Source: Lepisosteus oculatus (taxonomy: Eukaryota > Chordata > Actinopteri > Semionotiformes > Lepisosteidae). Taken from it: a stretch of DNA of 64,000 nucleotides. A program made the translations under genes and the position numbers. The stretch spans positions 35,331,501 through 35,395,500 of the forward strand of contig NC_090698.1 in assembly GCF_040954835.1 (NCBI RefSeq), written 5' to 3'. The notes beneath the pieces were generated by a model that searched no databases, was not told the DNA's origin, and was given only the letters and a program-made list of their open reading frames with translations. Positions 1-12,059 of the stretch are shown here, in pieces (position 1 is the stretch's first letter; the number at the start of each line of letters is the position of its first letter).

Positions 1-1229
1 ATAATAACAAATGTTACAGTCAATATATCAGTCTATTATAGTTAGTCACATTCTCAAAGACAAGTAAATATACATTTGCTATCATGAATTAAATGTGTTA
101 TTGCTCATGACAGTTCTGCAAGAAAACAAGAGGTCTGCTAAACTCAACAGGTGGTTGAAACTTAGATTGTTTCAGCTATAGCTTTTTACTAAATATGCCC
201 AGAATGTTGACAAAAATAGTCTAATCATGTATGTTTCATTGATTAGATGAAAGTAACAGATGGTTTATAAAATTCTTGTATTTTGTTACAGAAAACATAT
301 CTTGGGTAGAATTATTTTCTTTACTGGCTCACTCTCTGGCCTGATGTCTTCAACAGATTTAAGTTCCTGACACGAAATGCTTGCTCAAGTGGTTGGTAAG
401 TTAGACTGCCAGGTTAAATGAAAAGAAGAGCAAGCCAATGCACAAAATTAAAATATTTTTGTACTTTCTTTTAAACAGGGACAACATACTTTGTCATTGG
501 TTATGATGTAGTGTTTTTATCCACACTGCAGGTTCCCCGGTGGTTCATGAACTGAATGATGGACAGCAACCTCTGATGTATTATTTTGGGTACCAGAATG
601 AGACGCATCATATGTCATTTCAGCATGAACACAACTTTACAATATCCTTGTCTGTGTTACAGAATTGGAAGATGCTTCTTCTCAGAGACAACATAGACAA
701 AACACATATGGGTTTTTGCTGCACTCCTATTCATTTAAAAAGATAATATGCCATGCCACTACACCTTGTAAACCTGGATTTCTGTTTTACACACATTTAA
801 TTATATTTTACTGCTATGTACAAACATGCTATGTACAAACACATTGTGAAATATTACAAAGAAAGACTGGAATTATCAGCACACACAAATAATCTAACAG
901 TTAAAAGTATATAGGCTGCTGTTTATGAATCTTGACTGCAGCAGCAAAACAAGCATCACAGGATCTAGAAGTTAAAGGTTATATGTCTGCTGAATATGCA
1001 CCAGCAGTAGAATAAACCTATCTGAAATTGTAAAACAAAGACATTGTAAAATAATACATAATCTAAATAGTTTCTAAACTTAAAATGAAACAAAATATAG
1101 ATGCAGCCACTTAGAACGCACTTTAATTTTTATTATTGCGTAGGTAGTACCGCGGCACAACAGGGTATGTGAGTCACTGATGAAAGACAATCAATGGGTG
1201 GCACTTGTTAGATGTAAGTGAAAATGATT
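1..1229. other. AT-rich sequence without recognisable gene
   Basis: No coding frame here resembles a known family. The longest frames are about 70 codons, have no splice-site context and read as low-complexity peptides. No SINE or LTR terminus was recognised. Confidence 0.6.
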
Positions 1230-1800
1230 CCTTTATTTATCTCTATTGTGCATGTCCCTTTTATGTAACTAAAGGGACATTTTGAAAATAGCAGGTATAA
1301 AGCCTCTGAATGTCATAAATGATATTAATGTATGACTATAAATATATTATACCTATTGTACACACAGTAGCTGGTAGTAGTATTTAAGAACAAAAAATAA
1401 AGTGCATAACAGTATTCCACCCTCTTCATAAACATTTTCTGCATCAAAGTCTTTAACTCGGTCACTTACTGTGGTTATTTCAGAAAAAAATTACATGCTT
1501 GTTCCTACTATACTAAGTTTATATACTTTATAAAAAGCTATTTAGCATTTTCTATGAATAAGTGCAGTAAAAAAGTTGTAGTTCTTTTTTTAAATCAACT
1601 TAGTAGAGGATGTTAGTATGGAATCATGTAAGAACTTTAGGTAGCTGAAAAGTTTCTGAATGTCATTAATGATATTCATTTATGGATCAGAATATATTTT
1701 GATAGTTTATAGTGATATATAGTAGTATTCCACTGTCTTGTAAATGTCTGCATCAATTTATTTAGTTTCCTTCATTTTGGAAACACTTTTAAATAGCAAA
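1230..1800 (+). repeat. Two decayed partial copies of the palindromic element's outer arm
   Basis: Two successive blocks (about 1237-1560 and 1610-1790) share the order of landmarks seen at 41385-42130: a 'gtgcatg' start, 'ctaaaggga', 'gaatgtcataaatgatatt', 'agtattcca', 'tgcatcaa' and 'tatactttat'. Similarity is patchy, so these are old copies. Having two partial copies in tandem suggests local duplication or nested decay. No terminal duplication could be defined. Confidence 0.5.
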
Positions 1801-1917
1801 ACAAAGTAAAATAATGTATTGCTTTCATCATTTTTTATTAGATTATATTTTTAATGTAATTAGCTATTAACCTTGTAACAGCATAGAGGGGAGGTTACAT
1901 ATAAAAATAAATAATAA

Positions 1918-2390
1918 AAATATATGGGGACTCCACCACCTTCAATGTGGCAGCCATAGTGCACCAGTATGCTCACCACACATCAGCTATCAGTGGGAAG
2001 AATAGAGTGATGAAGCCAATTTATAGATGGCTTCATAGATGGGGATTATTAAGAAGCCATGATTAGTCAATGTGAAATTTAACTAGGAAGCCGGGGTAAC
2101 ACCCCTACTCTTTTAGAGAAACACCATAGGATTTTTAATGACCACATAGAATCAGGACCTCAGTTTTATGTCTCATCTGAAGGGAGGTGCCTTTTTTACA
2201 GTATAGCGTCCCCATCACACTACTGGGGCAATACGAGCCACACAGACCACAGGATGAGAACCCCCTAATGGCCCTACTAACACCTCTTCCAGCAGGAACC
2301 TTTGTTTTTCCCAGGATGTCTCTCATTCAGGTACTGACCAGGCTCACACCTCGTTAGCTTTAGTGGGCTGCAGCATGATATGGATGAAAT
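1918..2390 (-). repeat. 5S rRNA-derived SINE, minus strand
   Basis: Read on the minus strand, the head near 2390-2300 matches 5S rRNA (counterparts of 'ctaacgagg', 'gcctggtcag' and the internal-promoter-like 'gagacatcctggg'). The body carries family hallmarks: 'cctgactct/catt' sequence, 'agtagtgtgatggggac', 'gagacataaaact', 'ggggtgttaccccggc', and the 'tgatgtgtggtgagc' block near the tail. Such SINEs are Pol III-transcribed and mobilised by a LINE in trans. The copy is full-width but diverged, and the A/T-rich tail at 1905-1925 is degraded. Confidence 0.8.
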
Positions 2391-2913
2391 ATAATCAGCA
2401 AAAACACTTCAAATAACCAAAAATCTAGACAAAATCTTCTTTCACGGAAGAAAATCAGGTCTTAATGGGGACACAAATCCAATCCAGGCTTGCCAGTATT
2501 TTCTTAACAATTCTGCTTGATCTTTTCCATTAAATAAATTTCCGTCACAACATTGATCCACTGTTCCTGTGTTGGAGGTTCTTAAAAAAAATTAAACCTT
2601 TTTTCTTGTGATAGTTTTCTTCATGGCAGTTAAGCAAATTCCTAGTATTGTGGTGTCTCCGGGGGAAAGTTTATGTAAATGAGGGAAATACTCACATAAC
2701 ACATTCTTATTTTCCGTGGCGTTTCTTCCATCCAAATATCTTCCAAATCCAGTCCGTAATTCGTTCTCTTAATCCTGAACCGATACCGAGTTCCAAAAAT
2801 CCGTAATAACACTAATCCGCGATGTATCCTATCCACAATCCGCAATCCGAAAACCATAAACCATATCTCCTTTCAGTAGTCTGTTATTCTTTATTCCGAT
2901 CTTTAACACACTC

Positions 2914-2983
2914 CTCTTTCCTCTTTCCTCTTTCCTCTTTCCTCTTTCCTCTTTCCTCTTTCCTCTTTCCTCTTTCCTCTTTC
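2914..2983 (+). repeat. Ten exact copies of heptamer CTCTTTC
   Basis: A 70-bp tract of ten uninterrupted CTCTTTC units lies inside the family A LTR. The sister LTRs at 23570 and 9010 have only one or two imperfect units at the same place ('cttctttcctctc', 'cttctccttcctcc'), so the array expanded in this copy after insertion. It creates long spurious open frames on both strands. Confidence 0.95.
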
Positions 2984-3144
2984 CTCCAAACTGCATTCAC
3001 CTTATCAGCTTCCACCCTGTTCACTGCCGGGGGACTTATATTTCGGTTCCTAATGAGGCTCAGCTGTGTCTCATTGTTTCTCAGGGTAGACCCTTTCCAT
3101 ATGTGGATCAGCTGATTGTTCTTGGCAGCCATTTTGCTTAGGTC

Positions 3145-4534
3145 TGTAGTGTGCTCTCATGAGGCACCAGTTCTGTAGGGGTTTGGGCATTTACTGGGAC
3201 AATTATTAATTGTAGCAGTTAATCACAAAATGATTCTTTTAATGGCTTTAGAATACCATGCGGTAACTCAAACAACGCACACACACAGGTACTAATACAC
3301 AAGAATACATTTATTAATACATAAAATATGCATGAAAACCTAACAGATCTTATCGAGAGGGTTATCAGAATACAAAAGGTATATATTCAATCAGTTACAT
3401 TTCAAGAGTTACACATATCAAGAGGACATACATTCGGTATATCATTCATTTAGACCGAATCGTAATTGAACTTGGTTACAACTTCTACTTTAGATACTCA
3501 AAACAAGTATATAACTCTTAGGAATTAAATTGATATCAACTGGGTTAACAATTGAATTCTCGAGCTGTAATGCAGTGAAGTTGAATACTCATCCAATCTC
3601 CTGCAGATTCAGATCTCCTGCAGGCACAAAGAAACAGTTGCAGGCTTGTTGCTGTCCAATCCGGGCTCTCTGGCTAGGTGCCAAGCTGTGCTGTTGCGCT
3701 TGCGACGGTGCACTGCTGATGCTCTCTGAAGTTAGTGTTGGCTTTAACTAGCAAAGTTGTGCTCAGGAGAAAAGATGACTGTGGGTCCCAGCAGGTCAGG
3801 AAGAGGACCAGTTCGTTCCTGATGAAGCTAGTTCTGAATACTGATTCAGCTGTCCACAGTTCTGACCTGTTCACGAGGCCTGCTGCTGGTGCTAACCTCG
3901 AGTGGATCCTCTGGTTACTCTCTGGCAACCTCCGCTCTAGACTCTTAGAACAAAGGAAAGTTCTGGCACTCGGACACACTGGCCATTACATGGTTGTCCG
4001 GGATGAGTCTCAGGATGGTCAGGAGGCGCGCTGCGAGAATGTCCTGCCCTTGGGAGCCTTTCTGCTCCTGGGCTGTCCTGGCCTGGAATTCTTTAGAAAA
4101 TTCTCCTCAGAGATTCTCCTTCTCCTGGAATTCTCCTTTGAGATTCTTCTTCTGGGAGCTCTGTGTTGCCTGTTTTTACCTGGAGGAACTCCAGATCGTT
4201 CATTGGCTGAAAGTTTCATGGGCATCAGAGGCCCACATGGGTTATTCGGCCCTACCAGTCCCTGATTGGTTGATCAAGGTGAGATATGAGTCACTTACTC
4301 CTGACACTTAGGAATGCAGTCCAGATGTCCATCTGGCACTCCCTAGACAGATAGGAGCCAATGGATGACCATTGATCATGATAGCCAGGCTTAGCTAAGT
4401 GCATCCCCATTTGGGAGCTGACCCTTACCAAAAGAAAACATCTTTAAATCAGCCTGCATGAATAGAGATGGGGCCTCATTTAGGAAAGCACAGCAACACT
4501 TAATTCTGTCTTATTAACAAGCATTGCCGCTACA
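3145..4534 (-). mobile_element. Solo LTR, family B, nested in family A LTR
   Basis: The 1390-bp LTR runs from TGTAGTG to GCTACA with a 4-bp duplication, GGTC (3141-3144 and 4535-4538). It is clearly the same family as the LTRs of the retrovirus-like element at 26754-33843, which are coded on the minus strand, so this copy also lies on the minus strand. The open frames inside (for example 3735-4265) are not genes: they run through LTR sequence and are broken in sister copies. Confidence 0.9.
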
Positions 4535-4614
4535 GGTCTATATCGAGTATATTAAGTAGGTCATTCTGAAAATAGCTGTTATGAATGACCCTTCCCCTAG
4601 TCATCTTACAGTAT

Positions 4615-6640
4615 ATATATATCCTTTAGTTTCATGTAGTGAAAAATAACGTTAACCAAATACATGATTTCAAACAGTATGTCTAGAGTTACTATATTAA
4701 GGGCAAAATGTATGAATTTCCAATATTGTTGTATTTTTTGACATGATTAGAATATGTGTAAATGAATTGGTACCTGTTTTCCACATAACCTTCAACATCG
4801 TGAACTATTACCTTTTTGCTTTGCTTAAATTTTAGGACTGTTAAAAAAAACGAGTAAAATTTTTCTAGCAGAAATTTCTCAGAACTTGTGAACTTGTAAA
4901 ATGTTGTTTAAACCTGCATAGGATCTTCCACTGTTCTGCAGAAATGGTTTATTATTTTTTTCTCCACTTTATTTTTATATATTCTGCTGAATCTTTTTTC
5001 ATATAAGATATTTTTATGTAGATTTTATATTATTATTTTCTTCTGGTTTCATTGCTGGTACAAAGCTATAAAATTATCAAGCAAATTATTGCCTTGCTAT
5101 GTATTTGGTTGTTTTACCCAACTAATTTACATAGTGACTAATTTGGAGGTATCTGTAAAAGTCCTTTTTTCCAGGTTATATTGTTGTGATAAAACTTCAA
5201 AGCTTTTCAGGTGTTTCATCATGGTACATATTTCTGTAAACCCTCTCATAGTTCAGAGTTTAAAATGTATATCAGATTTTCCAGAAGGGAATCTATTAAT
5301 ATGTACTATTACAATAAGTACAAGTTATCCACCTTAATATTTTAATGTGAGACATATTAGGGTTAACATTTTCAGTGTTTTGTGTGTGGTAATTTGTTCC
5401 CATCAAACTAGGGAGTGAGGTTTTGAGGTATGCTCACACCAGAAACTTAAAAACACTGCAAGAGTTCTCTCAATGCGACAGCAACAATAAAATGGAAAGG
5501 CAATAAAGAAACACCACAGACGCTGTCCACAACTCTGAGTGCACAATGTGGAGGTCAGTGTCAGCCATGAGCATCAGCCTGTACTGCTTGCATCTTACAC
5601 ACACCCCTGCAGTGACCACCTGAAATGCACCACTCAGCACACAAGGGTGGAGCGGGATAAAACTGCATTAAAACAATACAGTTTTGTGAAGTGAAATTCC
5701 AAAACATTCTCTGCCAACAGCTCACCCTGCACCATTCAGGAAGAAAAAGGAAAAAAAAACTAGCAGACTGTTGTGTCGTACAAATGACAAAGTTCAGGTG
5801 TCTGTGAAGCAGAAGTCTCTTTATTTCATATGCATATGGAAATTTGGCTTGCAACCACCAGACTTAAAAAATAAGTAGCTGAAGATGGTCCTTCAAAAAG
5901 AGTTACTATGACACATTCTAAACAAATGATAAGACAGCAACACATGCCAATTAATTATATCTACTGTAAGTTGCAGACTGGACAACAGTTAGTTCTTTTC
6001 ATGTTCTGGGTGTACAGCCAGCTTACCAAATACATGCCCTTTATCTTACTGACCAAGGACAGTAAGGAAACTAGGAACTAGGAAAGGACTGGATTTCCTA
6101 GTTCCAGGTTCCTGGATTTGTCACTAATTAGTGAAAACTTACGACAGATCATTCCAGCACTAAAGCATCGCCTTTGAGAAAGCATTTTCAAATAGCACAT
6201 ACACTTACAGGTAAGCAACTTGATATTTAAGGCTTATTAACTGTTTCATTGCACCTTGGCTCACAAACTCTAAGCATAAATGTATATGTTTTTCGGTACT
6301 CTAGTCAAGATGCTTTACTTGGATGCAACTTTTAAAAGAGACATAGTTCTTCTATTGTTATTACCACGGGTGCCTTTGTGTTCAGAAATGAACCAATTCC
6401 CCTACTTACGTCTTCACAAGCACTGCCCTTCTGCTGCAATGTGTCACTTTTGTCACCTGTATCAGTGCCCCCGGTATCTGAGATTATTATTCCAACCTCA
6501 GTCACATGTCCCACTGAAATTGGAGCAAAACTACACGGGTTTCAGGGAATTCTGGAGCCAGATATGCAGACCTTACAGTTACCTTACCCTTACAGTTGCA
6601 CGCAGTTTCTCCATGGTTGAGAATGGACTTACACTCATTC
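4615..6640. other. Unannotated spacer
   Basis: Nothing was recognised except an AT dinucleotide run at the LTR boundary (4611-4622). The 97-codon minus frame at 5561-5854 and the 122-codon plus frame at 6280-6648 have no family motifs and no flanking splice or promoter signals. Confidence 0.5.
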
Positions 6641-6882
6641 ACTTATAATTATATTTCACAACCACTGTCTTTTCTATATTTAGTTTATATCCTGACATTT
6701 GACCAAATTTCTCCAGGAGATCCATAACCCTGGTAAATGATTCATTAGGATCATCCAAATACAAAAGAACATTGTCTGCATATAATGCTATCTTATGTTC
6801 TTGCCCTTTGAATTTTTATGTCTGTAATGGGAACTGGTCCTGACTCCCGTGTAGAGTTTAGTTTAGGACCCTGTGCAGATGG

Positions 6883-7085
6883 TGTAGCGGCATTGCTTAT
6901 TAATAAGACAGAATTAAGTGTTGCTGTGCTTTCCTAAATGAGGCCCCATCTCTCTTTTTCATTTCTGTGGTGCAGCCCCAGAGAAGCTATTCATGCAGTT
7001 CTGATTTAAGATAAGGAGCAGCTCCCACATTGTGATTGCTGCTACAATTAATAAATTGTCCCAGTAAATTCACAAAACCCCTACA
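6883..7085 (+). mobile_element. Family B LTR with large internal deletion, plus orientation
   Basis: It starts TGTAGCGGCATTGC, the reverse complement of the right end of the family B LTRs. After about 150 bp it jumps to the opposite terminal region ('ctgctacaattaat', 'aattgtcccagtaaa', 'acccctaca'). About 1.2 kb of LTR body is missing. Flanks ATGG (6879-6882) and ACGG (7086-7089) could be a diverged 4-bp duplication. This is the only family B copy in the window in this orientation. Confidence 0.75.
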
Positions 7086-7571
7086 ACGGTATAATCCAGA
7101 AGTGACTGGAAAAGGGCTACGGGGAAAACACAGTTAGGAGTGGAAGGGATGGTGAACAGGGGGAGGTGCCGACAGTGATAAGGTGCAAGGGGGGAACACA
7201 GGCAAACAAGTCCAAAACAGTCCAAGGGGGATAGTCGGCGCAGTCCAAAATCCAAAACCGGGTGTTCCAGGCTTAAAGATTAAAGTCTGGAATGGAATCT
7301 GGAACAGGAACAAGGAGTAAAAACAGAATGACGAGGCCAGGTGCTCCGAGCCCCAGACTCAGCTAGGTCAGGACTCCGATCGGACGCCTATGCCTTCAAG
7401 CTGTGGACCTAGGGCGACTTGATGCTAGGAGGGCCTCTTCCAATGCAGAGCCCCAAGTTTCGGGAGCACCGGGTTAAAATGAAGGACGGAACAAGTGGCA
7501 GGTGAACGTGATAATGAAATTAACACAAAGGGGTTGGAGCGCCCTCTAGAGAAGTGATGATGATCGTCACA
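7084..7571 (-). mobile_element. Solo LTR, family C (gypsy type)
   Basis: It shares the layout and several stretches with the well-bounded LTR at 37525-38094: 'gaacaca', 'ggtccaa/agtccaa' clusters, 'gcctatgcc', 'tgctaggagggcctc', 'ggagcgccctctag' and a right end in GTCACA. On the minus strand it begins TGTGACGATC, as many fish chromovirus LTRs do. It abuts the deleted family B LTR on its left, so its left terminus is uncertain. No target duplication could be assigned. Confidence 0.7.
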
Positions 7572-9009
7572 ATGCCTCAATGTAGAAGGTGCTTTGAAAT
7601 TATCCTGTGTTTGTCTGTTCTGAAAAAAAATCTGGTTTAATCTAAATTTCTGAGTTGTGGTAGAAATGTTTCTAATCTTTTGGTCATAATTGAAGCATAG
7701 ATTTTGTAATCTATGTTAAGAATGAAAATTGGGTGAAAGGAACCACATCTGTCTATTTTCTATTTATCTTTTCTTTCCTTTGGAATAACAGAAATTACAG
7801 CTTCATTCCAAGAAGGTTGTAAGACATCCTCCCCTTATCCAATTATAGGTGTACATGAGTATAGGTGCCAACAGATTTCTAAATAATAATTGGAAAGCCA
7901 TCCGTCTCTGATGATTTATTGGCCTTAAGATTCTAAATAATATCATACATTGTTTATTACTTATTCCCCTAGTTAGCATATTATTTTGTTCCTTGTTTAA
8001 AACAGGTAAGTTTAATTAATACAAATTAGATGTCCTGTTCAATTTGAGTTTCAGATTGTGTGTACAACTTTTTGTAATATCCAATAAAAGTAGTGACTAT
8101 TTTATTTTGGAGAGAATTGGGTTAGTTACCAGGTTAGCAGTACCAAATTGTAGTAATAAAAAATATAGCCTGTTGCTTGTGCAGTCTAGGTGATTTTTTA
8201 TGTTTTTGCTCCATACATTTTAATTCAGATTGTAACTTCCTCAATTTGATTTGCCTCATTTTCTTTTTATATAAGCACAAATATTTTTTTTAGCTGTATC
8301 CCATAGGAGACACCTCTCCTGTGTAGTTATCTGATGTAACTATTCAATCTTATGTTTGATTTGCTCTTCAACATCATTATCATTCAAAATACTACAGTTA
8401 ATCTTCCATTAGGTTTTCTTTTTTACCTTCATTAGGTATAATGTCAGATTAATCAGTCCATGGTCAGATAAATCTGAGATACCAATTTCACACTCCTGTA
8501 ATCTAAATCTGTCTAGTTTGTGCATAAGGAAATTATCTTTTTAACCATGTGAGTTATGAGATGCTGAAAAATTTGTATAATTTCCCTTCCTGTGGGGTAT
8601 AGATCCCTCCATACATTGAATATACCTAAGCCTTCAATAGATCTATTCACAGTTTTCTCTAATGGTTTAAGTTTCCATTTGCAATTCTTAATGGTGCTCA
8701 AATTTGGATGAAAATAAAGGTTAAAATCTGTAGACCCGCTGTTTCTGCAGCTATTAAATCAAATACGTTTTGAAAAAAGTACTTGTCACTTCTTTGTGGT
8801 GCATAGATATTAAGCAACATGATATTTAATAATATACACTAACAACAAAGTAAAAATATTTTAAAATAATTTTCAAGGGCTTTGCATGGGAGGTCCACAG
8901 TAAAACCCCACACTTTGTGCTTGAATACAAATTTAATGCAGTAAGGGAACAAAAAAAAATAAACCTCTTCTTTTCTCACAAAGAGAGACCTATATGGCCC
9001 TATATATAC

Positions 9010-9487
9010 TGTGGTGTTGCCAGGGGAAAAGTAGGTGTAAAAGGGATATAACTCACACCACACTGATCTTCTTTGCTCTCTGTCCGCACGTTTCCCAATT
9101 CCGTTCCGTAATCCGTTGCCAGTATCCTTAAACGATCCAAAGTTCCAAGTCCATATGTCCCTACCAATCCGCACCGTATCCAAGTCGTAATCTGTAAATC
9201 TTCGTCATAAACCGTATCCCGTATCCCGTAGTCCGTTATTCTTTATTTCTTTCCAGCACAATCCTAAACTTCTCCTTCCTCCAAAACGCATTCACCTTTT
9301 CGGCTTCTGGGCAGGTTCACTGCTTCTGGGGCATTTATATTCTGTTTCCTGACGCAGCTCACCTTTGTGTCATTGTTTCGCCCCATAGGTCTTTTCCAAC
9401 AGCGGGACATCTGGTTATCCTTGGCGGCCATCTTGTCTAGGTCTATATCGACCTATATAATTGTCCCCTTCTCCTGGTCCTCTTACA
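9010..9487. mobile_element. Solo LTR, family A
   Basis: The 478-bp LTR runs from TGTGGTGTTG to CTCTTACA and is flanked by a 4-bp duplication, ATAC (9006-9009 and 9488-9491). It aligns along its length with 23570-24090 and with the two pieces of 2649-4610. Its heptamer region is short ('cttctccttcctcc'). Confidence 0.9.
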
Positions 9488-9708
9488 ATACCTACTTGTC
9501 TAATTACTTCTCTCCATCTTCAAGCTATTCTACATTATTTAATAGGGCTTTTTATGCTACCACTAGAATTATATTAAATATTTTCTGAATAAAGTAACTT
9601 ATCTGTATTAAACAAAAATAGTATATAAAACACGAACAACACTGTAGAACTTAAATTTACAGTAAAAAAGAAACTGATGTTTTTTGTAAAGGGTACAGGG
9701 AGTAGTAT

Positions 9709-10190
9709 TGTCACACCCCACACTCTCCCTTGCAAACGTTGCTACATTCCCAAACCCACTGTTTCATAATATCATTCCTAATAGATCCCATCACATTCCC
9801 AGATTCCACAAATTCTCACTCCCAGACCAATTACCAAACGACGTCCCTTTCCCTTCACTATTTAAAGTTCCCTCACACACCAGCCCATTTTCATAATTGA
9901 GAAGCCTCCTGAGGTATTCTCTTTAGTGTTTTTCTAACCTTTTTGACTGATCTCCTGGTTCCTAATCTTTGCTCCTGCCTTTTTGACCACACTCTTTGGA
10001 TTTCGTTTTTCGGGTTGTCTTTCTCGGATTTCCCTAGTTACCAGACTTCTCCAATTGACCAATTCTCTGGATTACGTGTTTTGGATTGTCCCTGTGCTAC
10101 CCCACATTCTGCAGGATTCACGGTTACGCATAAGGATCCTCCCATTCTACCTATCGATTCCCTGACAAGTATCTTATGATGTAATGTGAC
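9709..10190 (+). mobile_element. Probable gypsy-type LTR, right end unresolved
   Basis: It begins TGTCACACCCC. A promoter-like 'ctatttaaag' at 9860 is followed by a pyrimidine-rich, TTTGG-rich tract ('tttggatt', 'ttggattgtcc') like the R-U5 part of the chromovirus LTR at 18666. No CA-ending terminus or target duplication could be fixed, and it runs into the L2 LINE on the right. Confidence 0.45.
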
Positions 10191-10257
10191 TTCTCTCTTG
10201 CCTGTGAGTCTTGGCCCATTTTGCAATGCTCCCTCATTATCCGAAGATGAGAATAGG

Positions 10258-11535
10258 CCAAGGCCAAGTCAGTAGCACTCGGGTCCTCTACACTTTTACG
10301 AAACTTCCCGGGCGCACATTCTCTTATATAAGAATGGTGTTCATTGACTTCGGTTCAGCATTTTATACAATCATCCCTCAGAAGCTGAGAGAAAAATTGA
10401 GCCTGCTGAACTTTACCACCTCCCTCTGTAACTGGATTCTGGACTTTCTGACTGAGAGTCCAGATCAGTAATAACAGTAATATCTCCAACACCATCACTA
10501 TGAGCACCGGAGTCCCCCCAGGGCTGTGTGCTCAGTCCACTGCTGTTCACATTGATGACTCATGACTGTACTGCCAAGCACAGCTCAAACTGCATCATCA
10601 ACTTTGTCGATGACAAGACAGTGGTGGGCCTCATTAGCAACAATGATGAGTCACCATACAGAGAGGAGGTGGAGCAACTAGTGGACTGGCGCACAAACAA
10701 CAACCTATATCTTAATGTAAACAACAAAAGAGATAATCAATTACTTCAGGAGGGCCCACGCTGATCACTCCCCACTGTTCATCAATGGTTACCCTGTGGA
10801 GACAGTTAGAAGCACCAAGTTTTTTGGTGTACACATTACAAATGACCTCACTACCACCTCCCTAGCCAAGAAAACACAGCAGCATCTCTACTTCCTGCAG
10901 CGACTGAGGAGGGCAATCCTTCCCTCGCCACTTTCTACAGAAGCACCATTGAGAGCACCTTGACCAGCTGTATCACTGTTTGGTTTGGGAATTGCAACGC
11001 TTCAAACCACAAGACTCTGCAACGAATTGTGGAAACAGCTGAAAAGATCATTGGAGTCTCCCTTCTATTTCTGTCACCTATCACAAACGCTGCTTACACA
11101 GGGCCTCCAGTATAGAAGATGACCCCTCCCACCCCTCCCATAAACTCTTTGCCCTCCTACCATCTGGAAAAAGATATTGCAGTGTACAGGCTAGCTCTGC
11201 CAAACTCTCTAACAGCTTCTTCCCGCAGGCTCTCAGGCTCCACAATACCCTGGAATCTACTTGCACCCATCCCAATTTTTAAATTGGTTTAAATTTAAAG
11301 GATTTAAATTCCCCCAGTGTGTTGTGTATATTGTATTATGTATTGCATTGTAATTTGCACTATCTGTACTTAGCACTATGTGTATTCTTTCTACAAAGTC
11401 TATGTCATTGTCCTGTCTGTCTTGCCTGTATTTGCACCGTGGACCAGGAGGAATAATATTTCGTTACACTGTATGCTTGTATATGACTGGAATGACAAAT
11501 AAACATGAACTTGAACTTGAATGGTACTCAATAAA
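10258..11535 (+). pseudogene. L2-type LINE fragment, RT domain and 3' tail
   Basis: RT motif A is read near 10330-10380 ([13 protein letters not shown]; usual form FxDFSSAFNTI), followed by WILDFL. The GVPPG-type turn is at 10508, CVLSPLLF-like sequence lies at 10525-10545, and the catalytic block near 10600 reads NFVDDKTVVGLI (usual FADDTTVVG). Downstream come NNLYLNVN, the FFGVHITNDL block (10815-10845) and the thumb region. The element ends in a 3' UTR with 'ggaataatatttcgttac' and a TGAACT repeat tail at about 11505-11522, typical of L2/Rex-like LINEs. Frameshifts and stops are frequent. The 5' end (ORF1, endonuclease) is missing, the usual result of truncated reverse transcription. Confidence 0.85.
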
Positions 11536-12055
11536 GGTCAAATCACCACAACCATCTGTCTTTCCTGAATGTGACCAGGCCTTGATTTTGTCAACAATGC
11601 TGAGTTATTCAGAATAATGCCAGAACAGGTCACATCAGTACCTACATTCTCTTGTAGGCACTGTCATGTGAATTCAGAATGGCACTGATGAATTCAGCTA
11701 TGATTCAGAGAGATGGCATTGCAGCTGATGTTCGGGAACAAGTGTTCCTACTGTAGTGAGCAGTAAGGTACATGGCTGAAGTCCTTGGTTACTTTTTTGT
11801 ACTGTATTTCTTTATACAGGTTGTATATTATTTATTTATATGAAAGTATATATGTTTATACATACAGTAGGTTTTACAATAACAACCTTAAAATGATAAT
11901 GTCCTCTGAAAACACAACAAGGTTAACATGGTATTTAACACAATGCTTAACAGCCCAAATTCAAGATAGCAGTGAAGTTAAATTACTTGCATTCAATTCA
12001 GGACTGCTTTGTTTGATTAAAACAGAACTTATTTTTAAATAAAATAATACAAAAA
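11536..12055. other. Spacer between LINE and SINE
   Basis: No recognisable element was found. The frames at 11378-11617 and 11785-12042 are chance openings in LINE 3' UTR and AT-rich DNA. Confidence 0.5.
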
Positions 12056-12059
12056 AAAG

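Larger units (their letters stand above)
2649..4610. mobile_element. Solo LTR, family A, interrupted by another LTR
   Basis: The LTR starts TGTGGTGTCT at 2649 and ends CTTACA at 4610. It is flanked by a 4-bp duplication, GTAT (2645-2648 and 4611-4614). It is about 60-80% alike by eye to the solo LTRs at 9010-9487 and 23570-24090: shared 'gtttatgtaaatga', 'tccgtaat', 'cactgcc', 'gtgtctcattgtttc' and 'gccattttg'. A second, unrelated LTR (3145-4534) interrupts it. A 4-bp duplication with TG...CA ends fits a gypsy or gamma-type retroelement. No internal coding region of this family is present in the window. Confidence 0.88.
6650..8840 (-). pseudogene. L1-like LINE relic with endonuclease and RT remnants
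   Basis: Reading leftward on the minus strand, the APE-type endonuclease region comes first (about 8830-8300). It contains a peptide like LLNIYAPQ near 8815-8790, and GLGIFNVWRDLYPTGRE near 8640-8590, resembling the L1/Tx1 endonuclease C-terminal half. The RT N-terminal part follows at 7900-7572 (SWNEAVISVIPKE; RLETFLPQL). The catalytic RT block lies at 6840-6660 with ALYADNVLLYLDD, where the second D of the usual YADD is Asn. Many stops and frameshifts make it inactive. LTR debris at 6883-7571 replaces part of the RT domain. The clade assignment (L1/Tx1-like) rests on motifs only. Confidence 0.75.

Noticed and set aside
2822..3132. Repetitive Phe/Leu/Ser and Lys/Glu/Arg frames on both strands
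   Set aside because: They are produced by the CTCTTTC heptamer array and by LTR sequence.
3735..4265. 176-codon open frame, the longest in the first 15 kb
   Set aside because: It lies wholly inside a family B LTR, and the same place is interrupted in the sister LTRs at 14933, 26754 and 32425.
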